Below, piece after piece: positions 45,635 through 55,187 of a stretch of 64,000 nucleotides of DNA. Below the pieces are notes generated by a model. The model did no database searches and had not been told where the DNA came from. It was given only the letters and a program-made list of their open reading frames with translations. The position numbers and the translations under genes are program-made. Source of the DNA: Collinsella sp. (GTDB taxonomy: Bacteria > Actinomycetota > Coriobacteriia > Coriobacteriales > Coriobacteriaceae). Numbering within the stretch: position 1 is the first letter of the stretch; every line of letters begins with the position of its first letter. The stretch is from contig DXMV01000006.1 of the NCBI GenBank assembly GCA_019414055.1, forward strand, positions 84,343 to 148,342, read 5' to 3'.

Positions 45635-46947
45635 TGTCTCGTTCCTCCTCCACAAGCAATCTCATGAACACCAATATCACCTTCGGAACGGTCCTACTTG
45701 TTGTTTTTGGCTTCTCCTTCATGATGCCCGACATGTTCGCGACCTCTTTGACTTATCAGGCTGGAAATCTCGCGCTTGTGGCTACGGTTATCTATCTCGT
45801 AGCTCAGCGATACAAGCCCTCTCGTGTTGCCATTTGCTCCATAGCCTTCTACCTCTTTCTCGTGACGGCTAGCGCGCTTCACTCTTCGCCGGGCTTTGGC
45901 TTGAGCTTTGTCGTTTCGAGGGGCAGGACCGTTGTGTTTGTCTGCCTTGTCGACCTCATGCTGCGACGAGAAAAGAGGTCTACCCTCGGCCTACTCCTTT
46001 TCATGCTCTCCCTAGCGGTCTTTGCAGACTTCATCTCGCTCGTCTTGTTTCCCGACGGACTTTCTTATGGCGTGAACACTACCGATGGGGTTGGCTACGA
46101 ACACTATTATTCTGAATGGGTTCTTGGCAACAAAAACAACCGCATGTACTGGTACATGGCCCTCGTTACCGTGGCTTACTGGCGCCATAGGCTCTCTCCG
46201 AGCTTCTTTTCGCGTCTTGGGCTCGTCGCCCTGTGTGTCGTTTCCCTGATGGGTGCGGCAATTTCGGAGTCAAGCACCTCGATTGTCGCTCTTTCTATCA
46301 TGTCATGTGGCGTCCTCATGGGAATCTGGCCGGAGCTCCTTCCTTTGCCCAGAGTCAACGGCTACGTCCTCGCCGGGGTCTACCTGGCTTTTGCCGTCGC
46401 GATGATTGTGGGGAACGTCGGGTTTCTTGGTGACTTTGTGCAACAGGCATTCGGGAAAGATTTAACGTTCACGGGCCGCGCAGACGTTTGGACAAAAGCA
46501 TTGGCGCTGATTGCCCGGCGGCCCTTGTCTGGCTGGGGCTACTATGACCCTGATTCGGCGTCGATTCTGTATGGCCGATGGGATCTCGCTAACGCGCACA
46601 ACCAGATTCTGGAATCCCTTGTCGAGGGTGGCCTGCTTTTCCTGCTGATCTCGTCTGCCCCCATTGTCTGCATATTGCATTCCTCTAGAAAATGCCGATC
46701 TTCGAGAGCCGGTGACTTCACCACTCTCGCGATACTGGCGCTTCTCGTAGATATGCTCCTGGAGCAAATACTTGGCATGAAAATCGTTTGGGTCCTACTC
46801 CTGCTCTTTGACAGCATGCTCATCGATGATGAGTTGAGAGCCGAGGGGGCAATTGAAGCCGTCCCTGATCTTCCCTTGCGTCGCCCAGCATCTCCTTTGC
46901 GGAATGGACACATGGCGTTAGGAGGTAGCCATGCAGACTGGAAATAG
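45631..46947 (+). CDS. wzy: Polysaccharide polymerase, Wzy / O-antigen ligase-like
   Basis: 438 residues with about 10-12 hydrophobic segments and a large loop between the middle helices. The segment FTGRADVWTKALALIARRPLSGWGYYDPDS is the usual Wzy_C/O-antigen-ligase signature, followed by LANAHNQILESLVEGG. It would polymerise repeat units after Wzx flips them. Wzy proteins are poorly conserved, so the family call rests on topology, this motif, and the adjacent wzx. GC content is lower than in the rml genes, as is typical for wzy/wzx. Confidence 0.82.
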   Translation: MMSRSSSTSNLMNTNITFGTVLLVVFGFSFMMPDMFATSLTYQAGNLALVATVIYLVAQRYKPSRVAICSIAFYLFLVTASALHSSPGFGLSFVVSRGRTVVFVCLVDLMLRREKRSTLGLLLFMLSLAVFADFISLVLFPDGLSYGVNTTDGVGYEHYYSEWVLGNKNNRMYWYMALVTVAYWRHRLSPSFFSRLGLVALCVVSLMGAAISESSTSIVALSIMSCGVLMGIWPELLPLPRVNGYVLAGVYLAFAVAMIVGNVGFLGDFVQQAFGKDLTFTGRADVWTKALALIARRPLSGWGYYDPDSASILYGRWDLANAHNQILESLVEGGLLFLLISSAPIVCILHSSRKCRSSRAGDFTTLAILALLVDMLLEQILGMKIVWVLLLLFDSMLIDDELRAEGAIEAVPDLPLRRPASPLRNGHMALGGSHADWK

Positions 46948-48481
46948 TCCCTCGCGCGCACATCGGCTGGTTGTCACCATGTTGACGACAGGTGTTGCTA
47001 CGCTTTTGGCCTTCGCAATCAATTTCCTACTGACACCCTATATTACCGAGAGGCTCGGCGTCGAGGCATACGGGTTCATAACGCTCGCGAACACGTTTGT
47101 GAGCTATGCGATGATTGCCATGACTGCGCTCAACTCATTCTCCACCCGCTTCATTGCCGTCGAGTACCAGAGGGGTGACAAGAAGGCCGCAAGCACTTAT
47201 TTTACTTCGCTATTCTTTGCTAATGCGGCAGTTAGCCTTGTTATCTTCCTCTGTATGCTGCCGGTCATAGCGAACATTGATGGCGTACTTGATGTCCCTG
47301 CCAGACTTGTCTCCGACGTTCAGTACTTATTCGTGCTCGTGTTCGTCAACTTCCTTGTAACAAACGGTTCAAACTCCTTCTCTTCAGCGGCCTACACGAA
47401 GAATAGATTGGATATTTACGGCTTGTTTCAGGTCGCCTCGTACGTTGTCGAGGCCGCCATCCTCGTGGCTCTTTATGCTGTTTTCGATGCTCACGCTTAC
47501 TTCTATGGGCTTGGACTGCTGGCTGCCGGTCTCGTTCTCTTCGCCGGCAATATGTGCATATATAGGCGGCTGACTCCTGACATAAAGCTTCGTCCAAGCC
47601 TATTTTCGTTAGGCGCAATGAAGACCCTGTTCGTGAACGGGATCTGGAACTCGATTAACAATTTAGGAAATGTGCTTATCAGTGGGATTGACCTTCTGCT
47701 TGCTAATGTGCTTCTAAGCGCGGTCGCGATGGGCCAACTCTCGCTATCGCGGACTTTCAGCAGTGTCTTCAGCAGGCTCTACCAGCTTGTCTCCCAGGCT
47801 TTCCAGCCATTGTTCCTGGAGAGCTACTCCTCAGACAACAGAGAAGCTCTCCTGTCTCGGCTTAAGCTATCAAGCAAGATGTCGGGCTATTTTGCCAGCT
47901 TGATCTTCGCTGGGTTTTTTGCTCTCGGTATTCCCTTTTTCGAGCTTTGGATCCCGGGTCAAGACATCTCACTTGTCTACAGCCTCACGATGATCGGTAT
48001 TGTGGGTTCCTTCTTCGAGGGTTTAGTCAACCCCCTCTACTACATCTATACGCTGACGCTGAAAAACAAGGTTCCTACCGCCATTACCGTTATCGGCGGG
48101 GTGGTAAGTGTCATCGGAACAGTTGTACTCCTCGAGTTTACGGATTTGGGTGTCTACGGCTGCGCGATAACCACGACGGCAGTCACCAGCTTGATCGCTA
48201 TCGTTACGAATCCACTTTACATGACTCATGTTCTCGGGATTTCGCACATGACTTTTTATCCCACTTTCGCTAGGAGTTTTCTCGCTTGTGTCCTCATGAG
48301 TTTCGCATTCTCTGCCGTTTCCTGTCTTGCAGCACCAGTGAATTGGGCGTCTTTTATTCTGTGCGTCCTTTTGTGTGGAGTTCTAAGTGCTCCTATTTAC
48401 ATTCTGGCTGCCCTCAATCGCAACGAAAGGTATTCGGTCGCTTTGATGTTGAGGAAAAAATATTCGGAACGAAATTCTTGA
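46931..48481 (+). CDS. wzx: Repeat-unit flippase Wzx (MATE/MOP superfamily)
   Basis: 516 residues, about 14 transmembrane helices. The N-terminal block LVVTMLTTGVATLLAFAINFLLTPYITERLGVEAYGFITLA is the standard polysaccharide-export-protein start. It overlaps wzy by 17 bp. It flips undecaprenyl-linked repeat units to the outer face for polymerisation by Wzy. Codon use is AT-richer than average for the window. Confidence 0.9.
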   Translation: MQTGNSPSRAHRLVVTMLTTGVATLLAFAINFLLTPYITERLGVEAYGFITLANTFVSYAMIAMTALNSFSTRFIAVEYQRGDKKAASTYFTSLFFANAAVSLVIFLCMLPVIANIDGVLDVPARLVSDVQYLFVLVFVNFLVTNGSNSFSSAAYTKNRLDIYGLFQVASYVVEAAILVALYAVFDAHAYFYGLGLLAAGLVLFAGNMCIYRRLTPDIKLRPSLFSLGAMKTLFVNGIWNSINNLGNVLISGIDLLLANVLLSAVAMGQLSLSRTFSSVFSRLYQLVSQAFQPLFLESYSSDNREALLSRLKLSSKMSGYFASLIFAGFFALGIPFFELWIPGQDISLVYSLTMIGIVGSFFEGLVNPLYYIYTLTLKNKVPTAITVIGGVVSVIGTVVLLEFTDLGVYGCAITTTAVTSLIAIVTNPLYMTHVLGISHMTFYPTFARSFLACVLMSFAFSAVSCLAAPVNWASFILCVLLCGVLSAPIYILAALNRNERYSVALMLRKKYSERNS

Positions 48482-48516
48482 ACGTTTAATTCAAATAATG
48501 AGAGGGAAATTGAAAG

Positions 48517-50223
48517 ATGAAATCAAGCATCTGCAATTTTGATGATTGGGTTTCGAGTGTATCTGCGGGGGAGCGGGACACTATCGAGGCCATGTCCGCC
48601 TCCGAGCGCAAGGACGCGTTCTACCGCGACCTAGCATTCGGCACTGGCGGCCTGCGCGGCAAGCTGGGCCTGGGGTCCAACCGCATTAACTCCTACACCG
48701 TGGGCAAGGCCACGCAGGGCCTCGCAGACTGGCTGAAAGCGAACTTTGAGGGCCCGACGGTTGCCCTGTGCCGCGATACGCGCCACGGCAGCGAGGAGTT
48801 CGTGCGCCGCGCGGCGTCGGTGCTGGCGGCCAACGGAATCAAGACATACATGTACGAGCGCGTGGAGCCCACGCCCGCCCTCAGCTTCGCCGTGCGCGAG
48901 CTGGGGTGCTCTGCGGGCGTCAACATCACCGCGAGCCACAATCCGGCCGCCTACAACGGCTACAAGGTCTACGGCGCGGACGGTTGCCAGATCACGGTGG
49001 CGACGGCCGAGGCAATCCAGGCGGCCATTGACGCCGTGGACCCGTTCGAAGACGTGAGGGCCATGCCCTACGACGAAGCCGTGGCAAGCGGCCTTGCGCT
49101 CACCATCGACGAGGCAGTCATCGAGAAGTTCGTCGACCTGGCGGCCGCCCAGGCGACCGGCGTGGACTGTTCGGGCCTGTGCGTCGTGTACACGCCGCTG
49201 CACGGCGTGGGCCTGGAGTGCGTCTCCGGTGCCCTCGCCAAGATCGGCGTGACCGACATCCGCGTGGTCGAGGAGCAGGCCGTGCAGGACGGGGCGTTCC
49301 CGACCTGCCCGTACCCCAACCCAGAGGTGCGCGAGGCGCTTGAGCTCGGCCTCGAGCTCTGCGAGGAGACGAAGGCTGACCTCCTCTTCGCCACCGACCC
49401 CGACTGCGACCGCCTGGGCATCGCCGTGCCCCACGGGGGCGAGTACGTGCTCCTCTCCGGCAACGAGGTGGGGCTGCTGCTGCTCGACATGCTGGCCGAG
49501 CGGGCTGCCGGGAGCGGCGAGGACCTCTCGCGCAGAGTCGCCGTGACCACCGTGGTCTCTGCCCCCATGGCCGACGACCTCGCCCGCGCGTACGGCCTGG
49601 AGCTGCGCCGCACGCTCACCGGTTTCAAGTTCGTCGGCGAGCAGATAGGCCTGCTCGAGTCCCAGGGCCGCGAGACGGACTTCCTATTCGGCTTCGAGGA
49701 GTCCTACGGCTATCTCGCCGGCACCCACGCCCGCGACAAGGACGCCGTGGTGTCGTCCGTGCTCGTCTGCGAGCTCGCCGCCCACTGGAAGGCGAGGGGC
49801 CTGGACCTCTACGAGGCAATGCAGAGGCTCTACGCGGAGCACGGCTTCTGGGCGAGCGCGCTGCTCTCCAAGGCATACGAGGGCCCGGAGGGCGCCGCGG
49901 ATATGGCCGCCATCATGGCTGGCCTTCGCGCTAACCCGCCCGCGGAGCTCGCCGGCGTGCCCGTCGACCAATTCGTCGACTACGCCGTTGGCGCCGAGAT
50001 GCCCGCCGTGAACCCCTCCGACCCGAAGCCCCAGCAGCTCCCTCGGGCCGACGTCCTGGAGCTGCTCCTGGCCGGCGGCTCCCGCGCGATCGTGCGGCCC
50101 TCCGGCACCGAGCCGAAGGTCAAGGCCTACGTGTTCGCCACGGAGGCGACGGTGGAGGGGGCCGACTCCCTTCTTGCATCTATATCAGCCGAAGTCGAGT
50201 CCATCCTAGGGGGAACGAAGTGA
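48517..50223 (+). CDS. Phosphoglucomutase / phosphomannomutase
   Basis: 568-residue phosphohexomutase interconverting hexose-6- and hexose-1-phosphates. Active-site phosphoserine is in ITASHNPAAYNGYKVYG, Mg-binding loop in FATDPDCDRLGIA, sugar-binding GFEESYGYLAGTH, and phosphate-binding RPSGTEPKVKAY. The large size and N-terminal FGTGGLRGKLGLGSNRIN suit the phospho-sugar mutase type found in Firmicutes/Actinobacteria. It would supply glucose-1-phosphate for RmlA and UDP-glucose, or mannose-1-phosphate for ManC. It overlaps manC by 4 bp. Confidence 0.92.
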   Translation: MKSSICNFDDWVSSVSAGERDTIEAMSASERKDAFYRDLAFGTGGLRGKLGLGSNRINSYTVGKATQGLADWLKANFEGPTVALCRDTRHGSEEFVRRAASVLAANGIKTYMYERVEPTPALSFAVRELGCSAGVNITASHNPAAYNGYKVYGADGCQITVATAEAIQAAIDAVDPFEDVRAMPYDEAVASGLALTIDEAVIEKFVDLAAAQATGVDCSGLCVVYTPLHGVGLECVSGALAKIGVTDIRVVEEQAVQDGAFPTCPYPNPEVREALELGLELCEETKADLLFATDPDCDRLGIAVPHGGEYVLLSGNEVGLLLLDMLAERAAGSGEDLSRRVAVTTVVSAPMADDLARAYGLELRRTLTGFKFVGEQIGLLESQGRETDFLFGFEESYGYLAGTHARDKDAVVSSVLVCELAAHWKARGLDLYEAMQRLYAEHGFWASALLSKAYEGPEGAADMAAIMAGLRANPPAELAGVPVDQFVDYAVGAEMPAVNPSDPKPQQLPRADVLELLLAGGSRAIVRPSGTEPKVKAYVFATEATVEGADSLLASISAEVESILGGTK

Positions 50224-51569
50224 TCCACCTGATACTGCTCTCCGGCGGCTCGGGCAAGCGCCTGTGGCCGCTCTCCAACTCCTCGCGCTCCAAGCAGTTC
50301 CTGAAGGTGCTGCGCGATTCGCAGGGCAACCACGTATCCATGGTGCAGCGCGTATTCTCGCAGATACGATCTGTGGACGCCGACTTGGACGTGACCATCG
50401 CCACCTGCGCGGACCAGGAGTTCTCCATCCGCTCGCAGGTCGAGGGCGACTACGCCCTGGTGCTCGAGCCCGAGCGGCGCGACACCGCCCCGGCCATCAT
50501 GCTCGCTTGCACCCACCTTGCCATGGAGCAGGGGGCCGATGCCGGCGACACCGTGATCGTGATGCCCATCGACTCCTACGCCGACCAGGCCTACTACGAC
50601 GGGGTCGTGGGGCTCGACGATGCCGTCCAGTCTGGCTTCGCCGACCTGGTGCTCCTCGGCGTAGAACCCACCTACCCGAGCGTGAAGTACGGATACATCG
50701 TGCCGGGCGACACCGAGGGCAGCCCCCGCAGGGTGGTACGCTTCACCGAGAAACCTGACGGGGAGGCCGCCAAGGCGCTCATCGCCCAGGGCGCGCTCTG
50801 GAACTGCGGCGTCTTCGCGTTCAGGCTGGGCTACCTCACCGCCATCTCCGACGGCTACCTGAAGTCGGGCTCCTTCGACGAGTTCCGCTCGCGCTACGCG
50901 GAGCTGCCCAAGAACTCCTTCGACTTCGAGGTTGTCGAGAAGGCCTCCTCAATCGGCGTCGTGCCCTATTCGGGCACCTGGAAGGACCTGGGCACCTGGA
51001 ACACCCTCACCGAGGAGATGACCGACCGGGCGGCCGGGCGCGTCGTCGTGGACGGGGCCACTTGCTCAAACGTCCACGTGATCAACGAGACGGGCCTCCC
51101 CATGGTGGTGGCCGGACTTTCCGATGCAGTGGTCGTGGCCACGCACGATGGCATACTCGCATGCGGCAAGGAGGCCTCTGCCGGCATCAAGGGCCTCGTG
51201 GGTTCCGTCGCCGAGACCCGCCCCATGTACGAGCGCCGCCGCTGGGGCGAGTACCGCGTGCTCGACAGCTCCGCCTACCCTGGAGGCGCCAAGTCCCTCA
51301 CCAAGGAGCTCGTCATCGCGAGCGGTAGGCAGATCTCCTACCAGCGCCACTCCTACCGCTCAGAGGCGTGGACGGTCGTGGCCGGCGAGGGCGAGGTCGT
51401 GCTCGACGGGCTCGTGCGGCAGGTACGCGCGGGCTGCGTTGTGAACATCGAGGTCGGCCACATGCACGCCGTGCGCGCCGCGTTCTCCGACCTCCACATC
51501 ATCGAGGTCCAGCACGGCGACGTGCTCACCGAGGAGGACATCGAGAGGTTCGGTGACTTCTGGAAGTAG
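50220..51569 (+). CDS. manC: Mannose-1-phosphate guanylyltransferase (ManC type)
   Basis: Makes GDP-mannose. 449 residues starting GTG 50220. The N-terminal nucleotidyltransferase has LILLSGGSGKRLWPLSNSSRSKQFL and RFTEKPDGEAA. The C-terminal ~110 residues form a phosphomannose-isomerase-like cupin (RRWGEYRVLDS, SYQRHSYRSEAWTVVAGEGEV). The cupin is shorter than in the bifunctional enzyme, so isomerase activity is uncertain. It is translationally coupled to the phosphomutase. Confidence 0.91.
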   Translation: MIHLILLSGGSGKRLWPLSNSSRSKQFLKVLRDSQGNHVSMVQRVFSQIRSVDADLDVTIATCADQEFSIRSQVEGDYALVLEPERRDTAPAIMLACTHLAMEQGADAGDTVIVMPIDSYADQAYYDGVVGLDDAVQSGFADLVLLGVEPTYPSVKYGYIVPGDTEGSPRRVVRFTEKPDGEAAKALIAQGALWNCGVFAFRLGYLTAISDGYLKSGSFDEFRSRYAELPKNSFDFEVVEKASSIGVVPYSGTWKDLGTWNTLTEEMTDRAAGRVVVDGATCSNVHVINETGLPMVVAGLSDAVVVATHDGILACGKEASAGIKGLVGSVAETRPMYERRRWGEYRVLDSSAYPGGAKSLTKELVIASGRQISYQRHSYRSEAWTVVAGEGEVVLDGLVRQVRAGCVVNIEVGHMHAVRAAFSDLHIIEVQHGDVLTEEDIERFGDFWK

Positions 51570-51629
51570 AAGGACGTTTTCGATCGAAGCGCAATGAAAC
51601 CAACGGATTTAGAGCTATATGGAGGCAAT

Positions 51630-52889
51630 ATGAAAATCTCAGTTGCAGGCACCGGGTACGTGGGCCTCTCACTGGCCGTGCTCTTGGCGCAGCACAACGA
51701 GGTGTGCGCACTGGACATCGTCCCCGAGAAGGTCGAGAAGCTGCACAACTACGAGTCGCCCATTCGCGACGCTGAGATCGAGCGGTTCCTGGCCGAGGCC
51801 AAGGCCGGGGAGCGGGATTTGAACCTGAGCGCAACAGCTGACGCGACCGAAGCGTATGCAGGCGCCGAATACGTCGTGGTCGCCACGCCCACCAACTACG
51901 ACTCGGACAGGAACTTCTTCGACACGAGCTCCGTGGAGGCCGCCATCGCTGCCGTTCGCTCGGTGAACCCGGATGCCTGGATCGTCATCAAGTCGACGAT
52001 CCCGGTGGGCTACACCGCGGGCCTACGCGAGAAGTTGGGTGATAGCAAGATCTTCTTCAGCCCGGAGTTCCTGCGCGAGAGCAAGGCGCTCTACGACAAC
52101 CTGCACCCCAGCCGCATCGTGGTGGGCGCGCCCAAGGACGACCCCGAGGCCGTGGCCGCCGCCGAGCGCTTCGCCGGCCTGCTCGCGCAGGGCGCCGACC
52201 CCGCCGAGCTCGAGCGCGTGAACGCCGACGGCACCGTGGGCATCCCGGAGCTCGTGCTGGGCACCACCGAGGCCGAGGCCGTCAAGCTGTTCGCCAACAC
52301 CTACCTGGCGCTGCGCGTCGCCTACTTCAACGAGCTCGACACCTACTGCGAGGTCCGCGGCCTCAACACCCGCGACGTCATCGACGGCGTGTGCCTGGAG
52401 CCGCGCATCGGCAGCCACTACAACAACCCCAGCTTCGGCTACGGCGGCTACTGCCTGCCCAAGGACACCAAGCAGCTGCTGGCCAACTACAGGGACGTGC
52501 CCCAGAACCTGATCGAGGCCATCGTGGACGCCAACCGCACCCGCAAGGACTTCGTCGCCGACGAGGTGCTGCAGATGGTCTGGGACCGCGTGTACGAGGG
52601 CAAGGAGAAGCCGGTCGTGGGCGTCTACCGCCTGACGATGAAGTCCAACTCCGACAACTTCCGCGCGAGCTCCATCCAGGGCGTCATGAAGCGCGTGAAG
52701 GCCAAGGGCGTGCCCGTGGTGGTCTACGAGCCCACGCTCGACGCGCCGGAGTTCTTCGGCTCCGAGGTGACCCACGACCTGGATGCCTTCAAGGCAGGGT
52801 GCGACGTGATCGTCGCCAACCGCTGGAGCAACGAGCTCGCGGACGTGGCGGACAAGGTGTACACGCGCGATTTGTTTAAGAGGGATTAG
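51630..52889 (+). CDS. ugd: UDP-glucose 6-dehydrogenase
   Basis: Oxidises UDP-glucose to UDP-glucuronate. 419 residues from ATG 51630 with GGAGG upstream. The Rossmann motif is [19 protein letters not shown]. The catalytic Cys is in [16 protein letters not shown], the Lys in the [15 protein letters not shown] region, and the dimer-forming central helix and C-terminal NAD/sugar domain are present. The first ~200 bp are AT-richer than the rest. It is last in the polysaccharide operon, followed by a strong terminator. UDP-galactose or GDP-mannose dehydrogenase is a less likely alternative. Confidence 0.9.
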   Translation: MKISVAGTGYVGLSLAVLLAQHNEVCALDIVPEKVEKLHNYESPIRDAEIERFLAEAKAGERDLNLSATADATEAYAGAEYVVVATPTNYDSDRNFFDTSSVEAAIAAVRSVNPDAWIVIKSTIPVGYTAGLREKLGDSKIFFSPEFLRESKALYDNLHPSRIVVGAPKDDPEAVAAAERFAGLLAQGADPAELERVNADGTVGIPELVLGTTEAEAVKLFANTYLALRVAYFNELDTYCEVRGLNTRDVIDGVCLEPRIGSHYNNPSFGYGGYCLPKDTKQLLANYRDVPQNLIEAIVDANRTRKDFVADEVLQMVWDRVYEGKEKPVVGVYRLTMKSNSDNFRASSIQGVMKRVKAKGVPVVVYEPTLDAPEFFGSEVTHDLDAFKAGCDVIVANRWSNELADVADKVYTRDLFKRD

Positions 52890-52943
52890 GGGAGAGGGCT
52901 GGCTTGCGCTGGACGGGCTTGACCTTTCGAAAAATTTACTGAG

Positions 52944-52981
52944 AGCGGGGGTATCGGCTATCACCGATGCCCCCGCTTTTG
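52944..52981 (+). terminator. Terminator of the polysaccharide operon
   Basis: AGCGGGGGTATCGG (52944-52957) pairs with CCGATGCCCCCGCT (52964-52977), loop CTATCA, followed by TTT. Confidence 0.92.
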
Positions 52982-53026
52982 TTCTGTGCTTAACAAGCTA
53001 ACGTCGTAAAAAAGATCAACGTTCGA

Positions 53027-53076
53027 TCGCGCCGAAAATGTTGGTGGTCTGTGAGTTCGCGCCGAAAATGTTGGTG
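53027..53076. repeat. Two direct 20-bp repeats 30 bp apart
   Basis: TCGCGCCGAAAATGTTGGTG occurs at 53027-53046 and 53057-53076. Closely spaced direct repeats of this kind are found at the ends of some insertion sequences (for example IS21-type), so this may be an IS-end remnant marking the left edge of the defence island. No transposase lies next to it. Confidence 0.6.
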
Positions 53077-53302
53077 TAAGGACTGCGTCCCAGCGCCCGT
53101 TTAAGAAAGGAACGGCATACGTCCTAGAATCGAATTATTCTGATTGTTTTTCAGGCTTCCGTTTGACGAATATTAATAGTCTGCTGTTCTCTTCTAAAGT
53201 TACAGGGAGTACTATTGCTTCAGGCGTTCACTGCCTGGTGCATGACGTAAACATCCACTTGTTGGCCTTTCAATTTGGTCGACTGATTACTGGGGGGTTG
53301 TC
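53077..53302. other. AT-rich gap at the start of the defence island
   Basis: Together with the IS-like repeats this makes about 400 bp between ugd and the next supported gene. I see no RNA gene or credible long ORF. An open frame of about 95 codons starting near 53163 has no ribosome site, ends in the downstream gene, and is not accepted. Confidence 0.5.
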
Positions 53303-53410
53303 ATGCCGGTTAACGATAAAGTCTATCGCCAACTTAAGGCTTTTATTGCTTCTGCTGCGCATGGCTTGCAGCCCCGTGGCGACATCGTTAAGGGGTTGGT
53401 TTCAAGATGA
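53303..53410 (+). CDS. Short ORF (35 aa) coupled to the following membrane protein
   Basis: Encodes MPVNDKVYRQLKAFIASAAH followed by GLQPRGDIVKGLVSR. A GGGGGG run lies 6 bp before the ATG, and its TGA overlaps the next gene's start (ATGA). The peptide is basic with a likely amphipathic helix and no membrane segment. It could be a leader peptide for translational coupling, or a small partner such as an antitoxin of the downstream protein. I do not recognise it. Confidence 0.45.
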   Translation: MPVNDKVYRQLKAFIASAAHGLQPRGDIVKGLVSR

Positions 53411-54180
53411 CACTTCAGGAAATATATGGGCTCATCGGGTGTGCAGCTGATTTTGTAACCCTAATCGCCGTCCTAATCGCTGCACACGCATGCTATCTAC
53501 AGCTTAAGCAAATCAGGCTTGATAGTTATATTCGCTGTTCTGAGTGGTCAGTCTCTTTTGCAGATACACTTAGACTCGAGGTTTTTCCTCGCTTGAGAAT
53601 ATTGGATTATCTTTCGAGCGCCTGCCCACTATATGGAAAGGTCAAAAGAAGCTTAACGGTAGCAAGCCTGGTCTCTTTCGAAGAGAAAGAGTTAATCAAT
53701 CTGTCGGGTGTTTCATGCGATGAGTTGTCAGCTTCCATCTCGTCGTATATCGACTCGCCAGATAATTGGCCTGACCTGCTTAATGCATACAAAGAATGGC
53801 GTTTCTGTTATCCGGAGCTGTATCCATATTATGTTGGTTTTGATAGCAGCGACTTGAAGAATGTTCTCAATAAAAATGTAACCGAAATTGCCAATTGCCT
53901 TGAGGGGCTTGCATTACAGGTGAACAGCGGTTTAGTGAACGAAGACGTTCTCTACCCGTCTGTTCACGGATCGTTTCTTACGGCCGTTCGTTTAATGTAT
54001 CCTTTTATATGTGCCGTTGAAGAGGCGTCGCCTTTAAGTACATTGTCTTATCCCCACATGGTGACACTTCTTGGGCTCTGGAATAAGCAGGATGAAAGCG
54101 ACAATGATCATCTGCGTGATGAGAGGAATAAATTAAGCAAAGGCTATAGGCTGCGCAAGGATATGTGCATGGATGTTTAA
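53407..54180 (+). CDS. Uncharacterised membrane-anchored protein in defence island
   Basis: 257 residues. One N-terminal transmembrane helix (about residues 8-30, ADFVTLIAVLIAAHACYLQL) is followed by a long soluble alpha-helical region with many Tyr, Leu and acidic residues. No enzyme motif is recognised. Base composition and codon use are much more AT-rich than in the chromosome before 53 kb. The start overlaps the 35-aa ORF. Its place beside Gabija, OLD and Abi genes suggests a phage-defence role, which is inference only. Confidence 0.7.
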   Translation: MTLQEIYGLIGCAADFVTLIAVLIAAHACYLQLKQIRLDSYIRCSEWSVSFADTLRLEVFPRLRILDYLSSACPLYGKVKRSLTVASLVSFEEKELINLSGVSCDELSASISSYIDSPDNWPDLLNAYKEWRFCYPELYPYYVGFDSSDLKNVLNKNVTEIANCLEGLALQVNSGLVNEDVLYPSVHGSFLTAVRLMYPFICAVEEASPLSTLSYPHMVTLLGLWNKQDESDNDHLRDERNKLSKGYRLRKDMCMDV

Positions 54181-54647
54181 CGCTTATTGTTGCATATTTG
54201 ATTGTGGATGACCTGTGGTTATATGAGTTAAGTCTAATAAAATGCTGGACAGAATTACGGTTTTATTTGAAAATGATGACCGCGTGCTTTTATTGCATTG
54301 TCGACAAAGGACGGTTTGCCCGCTCCTGCAGAGCGGGCTTTTGCTAGCGAACTGCTTGGATCCATATCTCCATACGCATTCTCCTTTACCGTCTATAGTA
54401 GGCGCTACTGATTAAGGTAGGCATAACCGTCCTTTCCGTCGAAATGTATAGAATTTTTGAAGCGTAAGGCACTTCAAATGTGTTTAGTCAGCCTCAATTT
54501 GCTATAGCTTGCTGACTCACCAAGATATGACTCTACCACATTACTGCGATAAAGCGAAGCCTTGTTTGTTCGAATAAGCACTAATATATTAGATTAGTTA
54601 TCTGTTGGTCTCTAGTTTAATACTTTTCCGAGGGAAGGCCGTAGCCT
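54181..54647. other. AT-rich intergenic region with hairpins
   Basis: No gene is seen in these 467 bp. AAAGGACGGTT (54306-54316) and AACCGTCCTTT (54425-54435) form an 11-bp inverted repeat enclosing the terminator at 54318-54342. A second pair AGTCAGC (54486-54492) / GCTGACT (54511-54517) lies downstream. Several TA-rich stretches near 54580-54625 could contain the promoter of the next gene, but no clear -35/-10 pair stands out. Confidence 0.5.
54318..54342 (+). terminator. Intrinsic terminator after the membrane protein gene
   Basis: GCCCGCTC (54318-54325) and GAGCGGGC (54331-54338) form a perfect 8-bp stem with loop CTGCA and TTTT tail. Confidence 0.88.
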
Positions 54648-55187
54648 ATGGCTGCTTTCTATACAGGCGTTCAGGCGTTTTGCGCTATCGCTTCGTTTTG
54701 CCTGACGGTGTATGTTGCTCGTCGTGACACAAGACATTTGAAAAAGGAAGACGAGCGCCAGAAAAATGCTGAGAAGTTAGCGCAGCCATCATCAATTGCT
54801 GCATGGCTCGAAAGAGATTCCACTGGCGAGTCGCGCATCGTTATTCGCAACGATAGCGACCTTCCCGTATATGAGGTAGTTGCGACAATTGTTGTTACCA
54901 ATGGAGTAGGATGCAGCAGGGGCGAGGATTTGGATTCCTCACATCAATACAAGAAGATACTCGACTTGATTCCTCCGGGACTTCATTCGGTAACTATCGA
55001 TATGGGCGGCTTCTATGGAATGCACCGACATCCGTTAGTCGAGATTGCCTTTGTATGTGCAAAGGGAAAATCTTGGGTCCGTCGGGGAGATGGTGCTCTT
55101 GATGAACTCGATGATTCACCGTTTAGCCACTATGAACTCGGCCTTCCCATTGATTTTGATATGGTTGCGCCGTATGAGAAGATGTGA
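54648..55187 (+). CDS. Uncharacterised small membrane protein in defence island
   Basis: 179 residues. A single N-terminal transmembrane segment (about 6-24, TGVQAFCAIASFCLTVYVA) is followed by a charged linker (RRDTRHLKKEDERQKNAEKL). The soluble domain (IAAWLERDSTGESRIVIRNDSDLPVYEVVATIVV) is predicted to be beta-rich, like immunoglobulin-type or FixG-type modules. No catalytic motif is seen. It has its own ribosome site (GAGGGAAGG) and a terminator downstream. AT-rich, like its neighbours. Confidence 0.7.
   Translation: MAAFYTGVQAFCAIASFCLTVYVARRDTRHLKKEDERQKNAEKLAQPSSIAAWLERDSTGESRIVIRNDSDLPVYEVVATIVVTNGVGCSRGEDLDSSHQYKKILDLIPPGLHSVTIDMGGFYGMHRHPLVEIAFVCAKGKSWVRRGDGALDELDDSPFSHYELGLPIDFDMVAPYEKM

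Noticed and set aside
53163..53450. 95-codon ORF at the island start
   Set aside because: No ribosome site, and it overlaps both the better-supported 35-aa ORF and the membrane protein gene in another frame.
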